Source: a virus
IMG/VR virus record: IMGVR_UViG_3300033571_002405
Coordinates: 1-30,792 of that record
Reading direction: 5' to 3' (one strand)
Length of the DNA: 30,792 nucleotides
The translations under genes were made by a program, and so were the position numbers. Shown piece after piece: positions 6,615-13,764 of the stretch (position 1 is the stretch's first letter; each line of letters begins with the position of its first letter). The notes beneath the pieces were generated by a model. The model had not been told where the DNA came from. It searched no databases and saw nothing but the letters and a program-made list of their open reading frames with translations.

Positions 6615-6967
6615 GGATTCTGTGTTAAATTATTGTTAACATTGTTTAGGTATCTTACAGCAACACTTGAGAACTCGTAGCCTTTCTTATTGGATCCGAA
6701 CGTAGTATGGTAGTTTGAACACATAAACTCCAAGTCCTTATCTGCGTACATAGTTAGATACAACTTCCTTATTGGTGTCTCGGAGTCAAGATATCCATCA
6801 ATAGCCTCAAGGTCTCCGTCTAGTATGTACTCTACTCCCTTATGTGCAAAATCAAGAGTGCTGCTATAGTTGTCGTTGAAGATTAGCTCCTTCTTTACCA
6901 ACTCACCATCAACTAGGATATCCATCTTAACACGGATGATGTCTCCCTTTAGAACTTCTAAATTCAT
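6611..6967 (-). CDS. Hypothetical protein (118 aa)
   Basis: Mixed alpha/beta protein beginning MNLEVLKGDIIRVKMDILVD; includes KLYLTMYADKDLEFMCSNYH and an Asn-rich end. Its ATG overlaps the stop of the small membrane protein gene by 4 nt. No family recognised. Confidence 0.6.
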   Translation of the reverse strand: MNLEVLKGDIIRVKMDILVDGELVKKELIFNDNYSSTLDFAHKGVEYILDGDLEAIDGYLDSETPIRKLYLTMYADKDLEFMCSNYHTTFGSNKKGYEFSSVAVRYLNNVNNNLTQNP

Positions 6968-7095
6968 ACGATTAGGTTTATGATTTCTTTAATTAAACAT
7001 ACGCATAGGATAAGTATTAACAGGCTCTTTAGTGTCTTTCTCATTTCTATTACTCGCTTGTTATACGACTCGTTGTTATACTTTTCGTTGTTCAT
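6964..7095 (-). CDS. Small membrane protein (43 aa)
   Basis: MNNEKYNNESYNKRVIEMRK followed by one hydrophobic segment (LKSLLILILCVCLI, about residues 22-36) and a short tail. One transmembrane helix with a charged N-terminus suggests an inner-membrane miniprotein. It is coupled by 4-nt overlaps to genes on both sides, which is the main support for an ORF this short. Confidence 0.6.
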   Translation of the reverse strand: MNNEKYNNESYNKRVIEMRKTLKSLLILILCVCLIKEIINLIV

Positions 7096-7346
7096 ACTTC
7101 CCTGCTTGACTCCCAAGTGTTTTTAGTGTCCTCGTTTTTGGTAACGATGAAGGTCTCTGAATTAGACCAGTACTTTGGTTGGGTGTATACGACCAGACCG
7201 CTGTCGAACTTGGTCTCCCAAGCGTAATGCTTTCGGTTCTTGGCTCCGTAGCAGACCTTGCCTCCTGACACTACGTCAAGTACAGCCTCTACAGCAGCAG
7301 CGTGGTCTATGTCTTTCTCCTTGATGTTGATAAGGATCCGGTTCAT
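7092..7346 (-). CDS. Hypothetical protein (84 aa)
   Basis: MNRILINIKEKDIDHAAAVE, then a beta-rich region with HYAWETKFDSGLVVYTQPKYW. I chose ATG 7346 because AAGAGAAAC lies just upstream. The alternative ATG 7364 sits one base after the exonuclease stop with no ribosome-binding purines, and the frame further upstream offers only a TTG. No family recognised. The 3' end overlaps the membrane miniprotein gene. Confidence 0.6.
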   Translation of the reverse strand: MNRILINIKEKDIDHAAAVEAVLDVVSGGKVCYGAKNRKHYAWETKFDSGLVVYTQPKYWSNSETFIVTKNEDTKNTWESSREV

Positions 7347-7365
7347 TTTTGTTTCTCTTGGCATT

Positions 7366-8151
7366 TTATTGGATGTTATAGTTTTTGTTGTAGTATTCTT
7401 CAAAGGTCATCTGTCCTCCTGCTTTTATGGAGGCTTCTGCGCTTTCCCAAGCGTCCTGCGCCTGCGCCTTGTGCATAAGACGTGCAATAAACAAGGCTCC
7501 ACGTAGCATTTCAGGCTGTCCCATCTTTAGCAAGTCAAGAGAGGATAGGTAACGCATAATCCAAGTTGCTAATGTGCTGTCTCCATACTCGTCAAGTAGG
7601 TTTACGTCTACAATTTCGATTCTCTTATCTTCGTTTACAGGAGCAAGTTTGTTGACGTATCTCATCTGGAAACAGCAATCGACCATAGCGTTATGGGTAG
7701 ATTCCTGCAGTCCTTCCCGGAGTTTCATATAGTGCTTACCGATAGGATCGAACAGCCTTTCGATGGTTCTAATGTCCAAGCAGGAACGATAGTCAAAATA
7801 CAGGCTTACTCCATTCTTACGGGCAAAGTGGACAAGGATTGGGATATCGAAAGTGGCGTGGCTCCATATCTGACAGCCTTTGTGCTTGTGCAGGAAATTA
7901 GATAGTGAGTTTAATGTAGAAACCACGTCTGACGTTCCAGAGTGGACGTATGCACGTACCTTGTCGCTAACTGCAGTACTCCACCATTCGGTAGTGGAGT
8001 TGTCGTCCACGTATTCGACTGAATTGCGAACCATACGCTCGTCAAAGGTGTCAATGATTTCAGTTCCCTCCCATACTAAAGCGGCAATCTGGTAGATGAA
8101 ACATTCGGGGGTGACACCCGATGTCTCTATATCAATGGTCATTCGTTTCAT
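7366..8151 (-). CDS. DEDDh 3'-5' exonuclease (Rv2179c-like / RNase T-DnaQ fold)
   Basis: A 261-residue protein whose N-terminal ~170 residues form a DnaQ-type exonuclease: motif I TIDIETSG (Asp7, Glu9), motif II SHATFDIPIL (Asp102), motif III STHNAMVDC (His153, Asp158). The TTEWWS element near 53-58 and overall layout fit the Rv2179c-like 3'-5' exoribonuclease group often found in phages. The C-terminal ~90 residues are helical and unrecognised. Whether it works on RNA or DNA cannot be decided; proofreading, RNA turnover or nucleotide recycling are all possible. It has its own -7 box upstream. An RNA-directed role would be notable given the self-cleaving RNAs in the same arm. Confidence 0.85.
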   Translation of the reverse strand: MKRMTIDIETSGVTPECFIYQIAALVWEGTEIIDTFDERMVRNSVEYVDDNSTTEWWSTAVSDKVRAYVHSGTSDVVSTLNSLSNFLHKHKGCQIWSHATFDIPILVHFARKNGVSLYFDYRSCLDIRTIERLFDPIGKHYMKLREGLQESTHNAMVDCCFQMRYVNKLAPVNEDKRIEIVDVNLLDEYGDSTLATWIMRYLSSLDLLKMGQPEMLRGALFIARLMHKAQAQDAWESAEASIKAGGQMTFEEYYNKNYNIQ

Positions 8152-8181
8152 ATTGCTTTTAATTTAATTTATTTGATTATT

Positions 8182-8189
8182 CAAAGGTA
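8182..8189 (-). promoter_or_regulatory. -7 box upstream of the DEDDh exonuclease
   Basis: The minus strand reads TACCTTTG, an exact TAnnTTTG match, 30 nt before the exonuclease ATG in a 61-nt AT-rich gap. The -33 region has a T-run but no clean TTG. Confidence 0.55.
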
Positions 8190-8212
8190 CGCATAACTAA
8201 CGTAAAAACCTA

Positions 8213-8749
8213 TTAAAACTTATCTTTTAGGTTATTTTTTTCGATCATTTTTCGCAGGGCTTCCTCGTAGTGTTCGGCCTCTGCATAGGTGGATAGTAGG
8301 TTGTAAAACTCATCCTCGGTTCGGCACTTGTTAGCGTATGCGGAACACCACAGGGCGTAGTCCACAACGCAGTCCTCCCAAGTTTCGTAGTATGCGTGGC
8401 CTCGGTTTGTTCCCATCGCAGTCGTAGCACGTTGCCGTGCCTGTTTCATTCCGAACAGATTATTATTCTCCCGGAAGATACCCGACTTGAATCCTCCGCT
8501 CTCAATGCGGGCTTGCGCCAAGGCAATGTGTGGGAAGCGCAGGTTCAACTTCTTCAACTCCCGAATAAGACGTTCCTCCGTAAAGTTGTTCTGAGACACG
8601 TTAACGCTAACTACAGGCTCGTAGACGAGCGTATTACCACTGAAGGCCGCAAGTCCAATAGAGGCCATAAAAACGGCACCTACGGCCAAGTTTTTCTTCC
8701 TGTTTGATGTCTTCTCAAACGATAGGGTTTCTTTATTGTAGCGGTACAT
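8213..8749 (-). CDS. Membrane-anchored glucosaminidase-type peptidoglycan hydrolase
   Basis: A 178-residue protein. A cytoplasmic segment is followed by a hydrophobic stretch (about 21-38, LAVGAVFMASIGLAAF) that reads as a signal anchor. The catalytic domain (55-178) carries the glucosaminidase-superfamily pattern IALAQARIESGGFKSG (probable catalytic Glu83), NNLFGMK and YETWEDCVVDYALW. It would cleave host peptidoglycan from the outer face of the inner membrane. Start 8749 is preferred over an in-frame ATG at 8782 because AAAGGGAAAA lies immediately upstream of it. It is far from the lysis cassette at 26-27 kb and in the early arm, so it may act in wall remodelling or superinfection exclusion; that is inference. 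Confidence 0.8.
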   Translation of the reverse strand: MYRYNKETLSFEKTSNRKKNLAVGAVFMASIGLAAFSGNTLVYEPVVSVNVSQNNFTEERLIRELKKLNLRFPHIALAQARIESGGFKSGIFRENNNLFGMKQARQRATTAMGTNRGHAYYETWEDCVVDYALWCSAYANKCRTEDEFYNLLSTYAEAEHYEEALRKMIEKNNLKDKF

Positions 8750-9116
8750 ATTTTCCCTTTGAAATTTTATACCAAAAATCATATCCTTGACTTGACTTTT
8801 CCCACACGAACGAGCCTGTAATAAACCCCGAAAAGGTATCAGTCACTTTAAGTAGCCACTCAACATCTGCTTCTCCACGAAGTTTCACCACATCGTGCCT
8901 CCACATAACTTGGACTTCATCAGGCAGTTTGGTAAGCCAACTTGCGCCATTTCGTCTGGATGGGCCTCGTAGGTCAAGTACTTTATGGACAAAGTTCCTC
9001 TTGAACTCAAGCATAGCCTCAATAATCCATTCCCGATCCACAGCGTGGAAGTGGCGTTCGTTCTTGTCCTCGTACTTTTTGAGGATTTCGCTTGCAATTT
9101 CTTTTTTTGATTTCAT
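8733..9116 (-). CDS. Hypothetical protein (127 aa)
   Basis: Helical N-terminus (KKEIASEILKKYEDK), then WLTKLPDEVQVMWRHDV and a C-terminal Phe/Trp/Tyr-rich segment with FVWEKSSQGYDFWYKISKG. No family recognised. It overlaps the glucosaminidase start by 17 nt and the upstream gene by 4 nt. Confidence 0.6.
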   Translation of the reverse strand: MKSKKEIASEILKKYEDKNERHFHAVDREWIIEAMLEFKRNFVHKVLDLRGPSRRNGASWLTKLPDEVQVMWRHDVVKLRGEADVEWLLKVTDTFSGFITGSFVWEKSSQGYDFWYKISKGKYVPLQ

Positions 9117-9295
9117 TTTGTTAGTTGTTTTACTTCCCTTTCTTCTATGCGAAAGGAATGGTTTTTTGGATTTTCTTTTTGCTTGTGGTAGTCAAGGTGC
9201 AAAAGCCATTTAGAAGAGTGATTGTGATAAATTTCTCTCGTGCCTTCAACACCGAACCTGTCGGTTCTCTTAAAATGCAGGACGTATACTTTCAT
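9113..9295 (-). CDS. Small hypothetical protein (60 aa)
   Basis: MKVYVLHFKRTDRFGVEG and a basic, histidine-rich middle (YHNHSSKWLLHLDYHKQ). It is linked by ATGA overlaps to both neighbours. No family recognised. Confidence 0.6.
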   Translation of the reverse strand: MKVYVLHFKRTDRFGVEGTREIYHNHSSKWLLHLDYHKQKENPKNHSFRIEEREVKQLTK

Positions 9296-9687
9296 TGGAA
9301 TTGGATTTGCGTTCTGTTCTTCACGTCATAAGCATAAGTTGCGCCTGTGTAGATAGTGGCGAACATAGCATCTTCAAGCCTGTCGAACCGCTCGTACATA
9401 TTGAGGCTGTACTTCTGCCCATCCTGCACAAGTCCGTAGTAGTACCCACGGGGAGCCGCTCCGGCTTTCTCAACCCAGCCCCGTACCCAGTCCTCCTTCA
9501 TAATGTAGTGGTGTGCAGATAGGTGCGTGTCTCCGGTAGGAATGAGGTACCCATCCGTGGGCATATTCATAGCACTATCAATAAATACCAAGGATAGCAT
9601 CTCAATCCTGCCCGCCATAACGTGCGCTATTGTTTCAGGTGTTGGTCTTTTCATCTCCCTGTAATAGTTAAAGTTAAAGAAGTTCAT
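9292..9687 (-). CDS. Hypothetical protein (131 aa)
   Basis: An alpha/beta protein with TPETIAHVMAGRIEMLSLVF near the N-terminus and a Tyr/Gly-rich centre (GAAPRGYYYGLVQDGQKY). An in-frame ATG 11 codons in (9654) is an alternative start; neither has a clean ribosome-binding site. Overlaps the preceding gene by 14 nt. No family recognised. Confidence 0.55.
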   Translation of the reverse strand: MNFFNFNYYREMKRPTPETIAHVMAGRIEMLSLVFIDSAMNMPTDGYLIPTGDTHLSAHHYIMKEDWVRGWVEKAGAAPRGYYYGLVQDGQKYSLNMYERFDRLEDAMFATIYTGATYAYDVKNRTQIQFQ

Positions 9688-9991
9688 TGAAGTAATGGTT
9701 TAAGGTGTCTATTATTATTTCTTTGCCAAGTGCTGTACGTGCTTTGATTCCGTTCAGCGTGGTGTTCTGCAAGGTGATGCAGTCGTACATTTCCAAGATT
9801 TCAAAGTAGTCAACAGCGGCTACCATAGTCATATCGTAGTCATACTCAAAGTGTTTGTCGCAGAAGATTTCAAGGCCATCTGCCGTTTCCACTCCGTACT
9901 TGGACTTGTACTTATAGAAGTAGTCGTCAAGGTCTCCAAGGTCGCACTCAATGTATGCGGTCTTTGGCTGGCTGTAGGTTAACTTCGCCAT
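9674..9991 (-). CDS. Hypothetical acidic protein (105 aa)
   Basis: Begins MAKLTYSQPKTAYIECDLGD and is rich in Asp, Glu and Tyr (DLDDYFYKYKSKYGVE). I chose ATG 9991, which shares a base with the upstream stop (TAATG), over an ATG 11 codons earlier inside that gene. Strong negative charge is common in small phage proteins that mimic DNA or bind host enzymes, but no motif supports a specific role. Confidence 0.6.
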   Translation of the reverse strand: MAKLTYSQPKTAYIECDLGDLDDYFYKYKSKYGVETADGLEIFCDKHFEYDYDMTMVAAVDYFEILEMYDCITLQNTTLNGIKARTALGKEIIIDTLNHYFNELL

Positions 9992-10311
9992 TAGTTCCCA
10001 AGTGCGGCAGTTCGTGGTATGCACATATCGTGAACAGCATTGTACTCATCGTTGGAGAAGAACACTCCATCGTACATATAGCCGTCTCGGCTCCAATTAC
10101 GGGACGTGAATAGTTCCTGTGCGATGTGGTGTACGGCTCTGCGTTTCATATCCTCGCTCAATCCCTTTGTAACCTTTTCTACTTTCTCTTTTGTGGTAAG
10201 CATAACGTGAATTTTTAAGTTTAGTTTGTTTTCAATTAGTTCAAAGATTTCTTGATGCGTTAGGTGCTCAAGAATTTTATCCATCCGGTCAAGAGCCCAA
10301 TACCTGTTCAT
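9991..10311 (-). CDS. Hypothetical protein (106 aa)
   Basis: Helical N-terminal half (LEHLTHQEIFELIENKLNLK, then KVEKVTKGLSEDMKRRAVHH), followed by a short Tyr/Asp-rich segment. ATG 10311 has GGAGAAG seven bases upstream, one of the better ribosome-binding sites in this arm, inside the end of the preceding gene (23-nt overlap). No family recognised. Confidence 0.6.
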   Translation of the reverse strand: MNRYWALDRMDKILEHLTHQEIFELIENKLNLKIHVMLTTKEKVEKVTKGLSEDMKRRAVHHIAQELFTSRNWSRDGYMYDGVFFSNDEYNAVHDMCIPRTAALGN

Positions 10312-10705
10312 ATACCGCTTCTCCGTTACTGAAAGACCCTATCTTCTTCATCTGCGCCCAAGGTTTAACCGCACGGCTGAAGTGTTTATCAATCCATTCA
10401 ACAGCATCTTCTTCCAAGGCAAGTGTCTCCTTGCTTGACAGGTATGCTGTATCGGTCTCATCCATACGTGCAGACAGGGACACAACTCCGCAGTACTCTG
10501 CGATGGCGATTTCAACAACTCCATCCCGGAGGATTACGTTGTTCTCCCCGACCCATTCATCGGTGGTTTCAAACTTTGGATATAGGCCGATAACGTGCTC
10601 TTGTATGTCCTCAATTAGGTAGTCAAACAAGACGTGTTCTTCTTCATCAAATTGGAAGTAGACAACGGCCTGTGCGTTTGGTAGGTAACTTACTGAACGT
10701 CCCAT
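10289..10705 (-). CDS. Hypothetical acidic protein (138 aa)
   Basis: Beta/alpha protein rich in Glu and Asp (FQFDEEEHVLFDYLIEDI; later ETLALEEDAVEWIDKHF). No family or catalytic motif recognised. Preceded by an A-rich 35-nt gap. Confidence 0.6.
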   Translation of the reverse strand: MGRSVSYLPNAQAVVYFQFDEEEHVLFDYLIEDIQEHVIGLYPKFETTDEWVGENNVILRDGVVEIAIAEYCGVVSLSARMDETDTAYLSSKETLALEEDAVEWIDKHFSRAVKPWAQMKKIGSFSNGEAVYEQVLGS

Positions 10706-10740
10706 TTTTTTACTTGTTTTTGTGTTAGTTAAATTTTTGT

Positions 10741-10962
10741 TTACAACTGGTGCTCCGTGATGTATAGCCGGATGCTGTCCCCATCTGCCTGAACGTAGTA
10801 CTCATCGCCTTCGTTGCAGTATACTTCGGTAATTTGCTCCCTTGCCTCAACAGAATCCTTGGTCTCTTCAAACAATTTCTTTGCGGCCTCGTAGGTAGTG
10901 AACGCCTCGTGGTCGTTGTAGTCGCATAGTGAGTGCGTTTCGTGGAGGATATAGATTTTCAT
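10741..10962 (-). CDS. Small acidic hypothetical protein (73 aa)
   Basis: MKIYILHETHSLCDYNDHEA, then a helix (TYEAAKKLFEETKD) and beta strands (DEYYVQADGDSIRLYITEH). The layout resembles small phage proteins built of a strand, helix and strands that often read as unknown-function. Its leader (AATAAAAAATAAACT before ATG) is nearly copied in front of the next gene upstream. Confidence 0.6.
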   Translation of the reverse strand: MKIYILHETHSLCDYNDHEAFTTYEAAKKLFEETKDSVEAREQITEVYCNEGDEYYVQADGDSIRLYITEHQL

Positions 10963-10972
10963 AGTTTATTTT

Positions 10973-11218
10973 TTATTGCTTGTTATTTGCATAGTCCTTC
11001 ATCATACCTTCAGTGATGATGTCGTTTATCAATTCAATAATTTGGTCTTGATTATCTGCTATGTATGATTCAAGTTTGTCCGCCTTATCTTCGTCAGTCA
11101 TCTTAAAAAGTTTAAGGGACGCTTCCTCGGTAACTTCATTACGTCTAATTAGATTTCCCAAGATGTCATCAAAGTCATTTGCGTTCCAAATTAGTGCGGT
11201 GGTCGTTACGTTTTTCAT
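10973..11218 (-). CDS. Small acidic hypothetical protein (81 aa)
   Basis: MKNVTTTALIWNANDFDDIL, followed by helical acidic sequence (EDKADKLESYIADNQDQIIE). No family recognised. Spaced 10 nt from the downstream gene and 19 nt from the upstream gene. Confidence 0.6.
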   Translation of the reverse strand: MKNVTTTALIWNANDFDDILGNLIRRNEVTEEASLKLFKMTDEDKADKLESYIADNQDQIIELINDIITEGMMKDYANNKQ

Positions 11219-11237
11219 AGTTTATTTTTTATTTGAA

Positions 11238-11654
11238 TTATTTTACAAACCAATCTTCTTCAAGGTTTAATTCTTCAATTTGCGATTTAGTTACCTCGGC
11301 AGTAAAGTACCACGCTTCTTCTCCGAAGCCATTGCTCGTCAAACTACCTTCCGGCTCCGTTCCAAGTAGTTCATACCATTCCTCCAAGAAGTCAATAGCA
11401 CCGGCTTCGGTGCCGTGGTAGTAAGTCCAAATTGTAACCAACTCTTCCTCTTCTGCTTCGTGGTCTGGCACTAATTGGAAGCCAAACTCATTCAAGAAGT
11501 CGTTACTACCAAACTCTCCGTCCCATTCTTGTCGTAGGTTCTGCCCTTCTTCAACCCAAGATACGGATATGTTGTAGGACTTGCCTGTGTTCTGAATTTC
11601 AACCTGTACTTGCTTTGCATTAAACAGGTCTTGGTTAGTGATTTGTGCTTTCAT
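11238..11654 (-). CDS. Hypothetical highly acidic protein (138 aa)
   Basis: A Glu-rich protein: HEAEEEELVTIWTYYHGTEA and LEEWYELLGTEPEGS, ending LNLEEDWFVK. It has no cysteines or membrane segment. The acidity and early-operon position would suit a host-takeover or anti-defence protein, but no known family is recognised. Its stop is 19 nt before the next gene. Confidence 0.6.
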   Translation of the reverse strand: MKAQITNQDLFNAKQVQVEIQNTGKSYNISVSWVEEGQNLRQEWDGEFGSNDFLNEFGFQLVPDHEAEEEELVTIWTYYHGTEAGAIDFLEEWYELLGTEPEGSLTSNGFGEEAWYFTAEVTKSQIEELNLEEDWFVK

Positions 11655-11663
11655 TTTGTTTAC

Positions 11664-11897
11664 TTATTTAGTTGGCATTTCAATTTGTTCGGAGTTAAAG
11701 GAGTTTATACACCATCCGTAATGATTGCTCAAAATATCGGCAATATCGTCTTCATCTTGTCCTTCGTAAAGCATAATTGTCCTTTCCGTAGGTAGGTGGG
11801 AAATAAAGTTCCCATCAGTGTCCCAGTCAATTTCGGTAACTCTCCATAAAGTAACTTTATCGGCCTGAAACATTTGATTAAGTTTTTCGTTTTCCAT
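11664..11897 (-). CDS. Small hypothetical protein (77 aa)
   Basis: MENEKLNQMFQADKVTLWRV, then an acidic segment EGQDEDDIADILSNHYGWC. The opening (E-x2-LNQMFQA) resembles that of the adjacent 137-aa protein (KELNQMIQA), so the two 5' ends may share ancestry. The DNA at both of its borders belongs to the repeated boundary module described elsewhere. Confidence 0.6.
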   Translation of the reverse strand: MENEKLNQMFQADKVTLWRVTEIDWDTDGNFISHLPTERTIMLYEGQDEDDIADILSNHYGWCINSFNSEQIEMPTK

Positions 11898-11920
11898 TTT
11901 GTTTACTTATTTAATTTGTT
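11895..11920. repeat. Gene-boundary repeat, copy 1
   Basis: The last five codons of the upstream gene (NKLNK), TAA, then ACAAA before the next ATG. Near-identical DNA recurs at 12314-12339 and 12922-12939. Confidence 0.7.
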
Positions 11921-12316
11921 TTTGAATTTAAGGTAGTGCGAACCGGATAGTTCTGTCTCGTTACCATCTTTGTCAACAAGGATTGGCGTAAAGTTAGCAT
12001 CATCAAAACCAATCTCTCGTAGTTCATTTCCAGTTGTTGCAAGAGAATACCTGATATACATCGGCTTGCGAATGCTACAAGTTGTGATATTAAACTCCTT
12101 TGTAAAGTCAAACAACTTTAATTTGTTTTTCTCGTTGTACTGGCCGCAAACTACACAGCATTTGTCAAAGTGCGGGGTATCATCTTCGCAACCGGAACAA
12201 TGCGTTTCGTCAAGTCCCATAGCATAAGATATGTCAAACAACCCCTGCTTCCCGTTAACATCTCCAGCCCACTCAATAGCGGCCTGAATCATTTGATTAA
12301 GTTCTTTTGTTTTCAT
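11903..12316 (-). CDS. Hypothetical protein with putative zinc-binding cysteines (137 aa)
   Basis: MKTKELNQMIQAAIEWAGDV, then a cysteine cluster in the centre: HCSGCEDD, FDKCCVVCGQ. The CxxC ... CxxC spacing could bind one zinc ion. The C-terminal half is beta-rich (MYIRYSLATTGNEL). The protein ends NKLNK, a C-terminus shared with two neighbouring genes. No named family recognised. Confidence 0.6.
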   Translation of the reverse strand: MKTKELNQMIQAAIEWAGDVNGKQGLFDISYAMGLDETHCSGCEDDTPHFDKCCVVCGQYNEKNKLKLFDFTKEFNITTCSIRKPMYIRYSLATTGNELREIGFDDANFTPILVDKDGNETELSGSHYLKFKNKLNK

Positions 12317-12339
12317 TTTGTTTACTTGTTTAATTTGTT
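12314..12339. repeat. Gene-boundary repeat, copy 2
   Basis: Same module as at 11895-11920: codons for NKLNK, TAA, ACAAA, ATG. Only an AAT/AAC codon differs. Confidence 0.7.
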
Positions 12340-12540
12340 TAACTCTCTTCCCTCACAAATAATATCAATAGTTTCGTTGATAAATTCAATAGTGTTCGGG
12401 TTGGTAAGGGCTTCGTTCAAGATTTCTTTCGCTGTATCGTAATCGCAGTCAAACCGACCTTGAACGTCATAAATGTGCCATAGGTTGTCGGTGAAAAAGC
12501 CCTGTGATTTTAGAAATTTTCGTGCTTCTTGAGTGGTCAT
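12322..12540 (-). CDS. Small hypothetical protein (72 aa)
   Basis: MTTQEARKFLKSQGFFTDNL, then FDCDYDTAKEILNEALTN, ending RELNKLNK. The N-terminal half, ARKFLKSQGFFTDNLWHIYDV, resembles small phage proteins with a helix followed by an ‘FFxxNLW’ segment; function unknown. Confidence 0.6.
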   Translation of the reverse strand: MTTQEARKFLKSQGFFTDNLWHIYDVQGRFDCDYDTAKEILNEALTNPNTIEFINETIDIICEGRELNKLNK

Positions 12541-12570
12541 AGTGGTATGTGTTTTATTTGTTTAGGTTGT

Positions 12571-12909
12571 TTAGATTAGGTTAACATTTACTTCAACTGG
12601 ACTACCATCCCATTCGGAACCATTTAGATACCAACAGGAACTATTAACTTCCCGCAACTGGAACTCAAAATTCTTTTGCTTGATTGTAACGCCCGGAATT
12701 GCATTTAGACGCTCTTTTGTAGTGTTGCTGAACCATCCGCAATTTGTTATTACCAAAGTTCGCTTTGGGTCGTTGTATAGGTATGCGATTGCGTTTCCGT
12801 GTAGACGCATTATTGTAACATTGTCCAAAACTTCTACCTGCATATTGGACTTTTTGAACGGAGTAGCGTTCATAAACGCTTGTACTGACTCTTGTGTAAT
12901 GCTTCTCAT
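12571..12909 (-). CDS. Hypothetical protein (112 aa)
   Basis: A beta-rich protein (MQVEVLDNVTIMRLHGNAIA, TLVITNCGWFSNTTKERLNA). The GWFSNTTKERLN segment recalls a small family of phage proteins of unknown function in which a Trp/Ser/Thr turn precedes a helix; I cannot name it. Thirty bases separate it from the next gene downstream. Confidence 0.6.
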   Translation of the reverse strand: MRSITQESVQAFMNATPFKKSNMQVEVLDNVTIMRLHGNAIAYLYNDPKRTLVITNCGWFSNTTKERLNAIPGVTIKQKNFEFQLREVNSSCWYLNGSEWDGSPVEVNVNLI

Positions 12910-12921
12910 TGTGTTAATTGT

Positions 12922-12939
12922 TTACTTGTTTAATTTGTT
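12922..12939. repeat. Gene-boundary repeat, copy 3
   Basis: Codons for NKLNK and TAA match copies 1 and 2 base for base apart from silent AAT/AAC changes. The following leader (ACAATTAACACA) is longer than in the other copies. Confidence 0.65.
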
Positions 12940-13104
12940 TTTTTGTTCGTAAATGATTTCAATCTGCACGTTTGCCAAGCATAGTACGAATGTGATAAAG
13001 ATGCAGAGGATGGCCTGTCCGTACTCGTAGGCTTCCAAGAAGCGGGCAGTAAGCAACAGCATCAGGGCGATGGCTGTGCGGACTAAAATGATAGATGGTT
13101 TCAT
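12922..13104 (-). CDS. Small membrane protein (60 aa)
   Basis: Two hydrophobic stretches: IILVRTAIALMLLLTARFL (about 4-22) and ILCIFITFVLCLANV (about 32-46), then a basic tail ending KNKLNK. Likely a two-helix inner-membrane protein with both ends on the same side. It has the clearest promoter in this part of the arm (13127-13157). No family recognised; a membrane-acting early function such as exclusion is possible. Confidence 0.65.
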   Translation of the reverse strand: MKPSIILVRTAIALMLLLTARFLEAYEYGQAILCIFITFVLCLANVQIEIIYEQKNKLNK

Positions 13105-13126
13105 AGTTTGAATTATTTTGATTTGT

Positions 13127-13157
13127 CAAATGTAGTTAATAATTCTTACCTGTGCAA
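13127..13157 (-). promoter_or_regulatory. Promoter of the small membrane protein gene
   Basis: On the minus strand TTG (13157-13155) is followed after 20 nt by TACATTTG (13134-13127), an exact Bacteroidota-type match. It lies in the only sizeable gap of this stretch (13105-13163) and points at the 60-aa membrane protein gene and those beyond. Confidence 0.7.
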
Positions 13158-13163
13158 GTTTTT

Positions 13164-13595
13164 TTAATAAACTTCAAAAACTTTTTGGCCTACCTGAACA
13201 TACTGAAAGTCAGAGTCATCCTCCCATTGCGTCCAGTACATAAACTCATCGGCATAGGCGCATTCAAGGTCTGCGTAGGTATGTCCCTGAACAAAGTTCA
13301 AGGCATCGGCTTCGTGCTTGAAGTAGGTACCGAGGTCTTCGCAGTACCATCCCTCGTTCATACCTTGGCCTGTGATGGAGCATTTACGTGCCCACTTGGT
13401 TGCTTCACCGGCTTCCGCAAGTGAGATTGCCGCAGACAAAATAGTGCCCTGCAATTCCGTTGCTTCGTGCTTCATTTGGGCAAGGTCAATTACCTTCTCC
13501 GTGATGATGCTGTCCTCCTTTTCTTGATACTCAAGGATGGCGTAGTTCAATTCCTCCATCAGGTCTACAATGCGGTTAAATTCTTTTGTTTTCAT
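13164..13595 (-). CDS. Conserved phage protein with putative Zn site (143 aa)
   Basis: The N-terminal ~70 residues are helical (KEFNRIVDLMEELNYAILEY). The C-terminal half begins CSITGQGMNEGWYCED and continues through a Tyr/Asp/Glu-rich stretch to FMYWTQWEDDSDFQY. The C-x3-G-x-GMNEGW element followed by a Y-x-T-x-W segment is a recurring pattern I recognise from proteins of unrelated phages, function unknown; the cysteines may hold zinc. Its leader contains the CAAGTAAAC element of the boundary repeats. Confidence 0.65.
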   Translation of the reverse strand: MKTKEFNRIVDLMEELNYAILEYQEKEDSIITEKVIDLAQMKHEATELQGTILSAAISLAEAGEATKWARKCSITGQGMNEGWYCEDLGTYFKHEADALNFVQGHTYADLECAYADEFMYWTQWEDDSDFQYVQVGQKVFEVY

Positions 13596-13621
13596 TTTGT
13601 TTGAATTAGTAGTTTACTTGA

Positions 13622-13753
13622 TTAGTTCTCTAAATTGCTTAATTCGTTCTCAAAGAATTGGGTCATTTCCTCAATGTCAAAGTGAACTTCACCGGTATCG
13701 TCAATGTAATAGTATACCGGTACAATGATTTGTTGTGGGATGTGCTTTTTCAT
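13622..13753 (-). CDS. Small hypothetical protein (43 aa)
   Basis: Reads MKKHIPQQIIVPVYYYIDDT and ends in an acidic helix (EEMTQFFENELSNLEN). It starts 11 nt after the stop of the 59-aa gene, with an AAAAACAAA leader. Its tight placement, with no other frame available in the gap, supports it. No family recognised. Confidence 0.55.
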   Translation of the reverse strand: MKKHIPQQIIVPVYYYIDDTGEVHFDIEEMTQFFENELSNLEN

Positions 13754-13764
13754 TTTGTTTTTAA

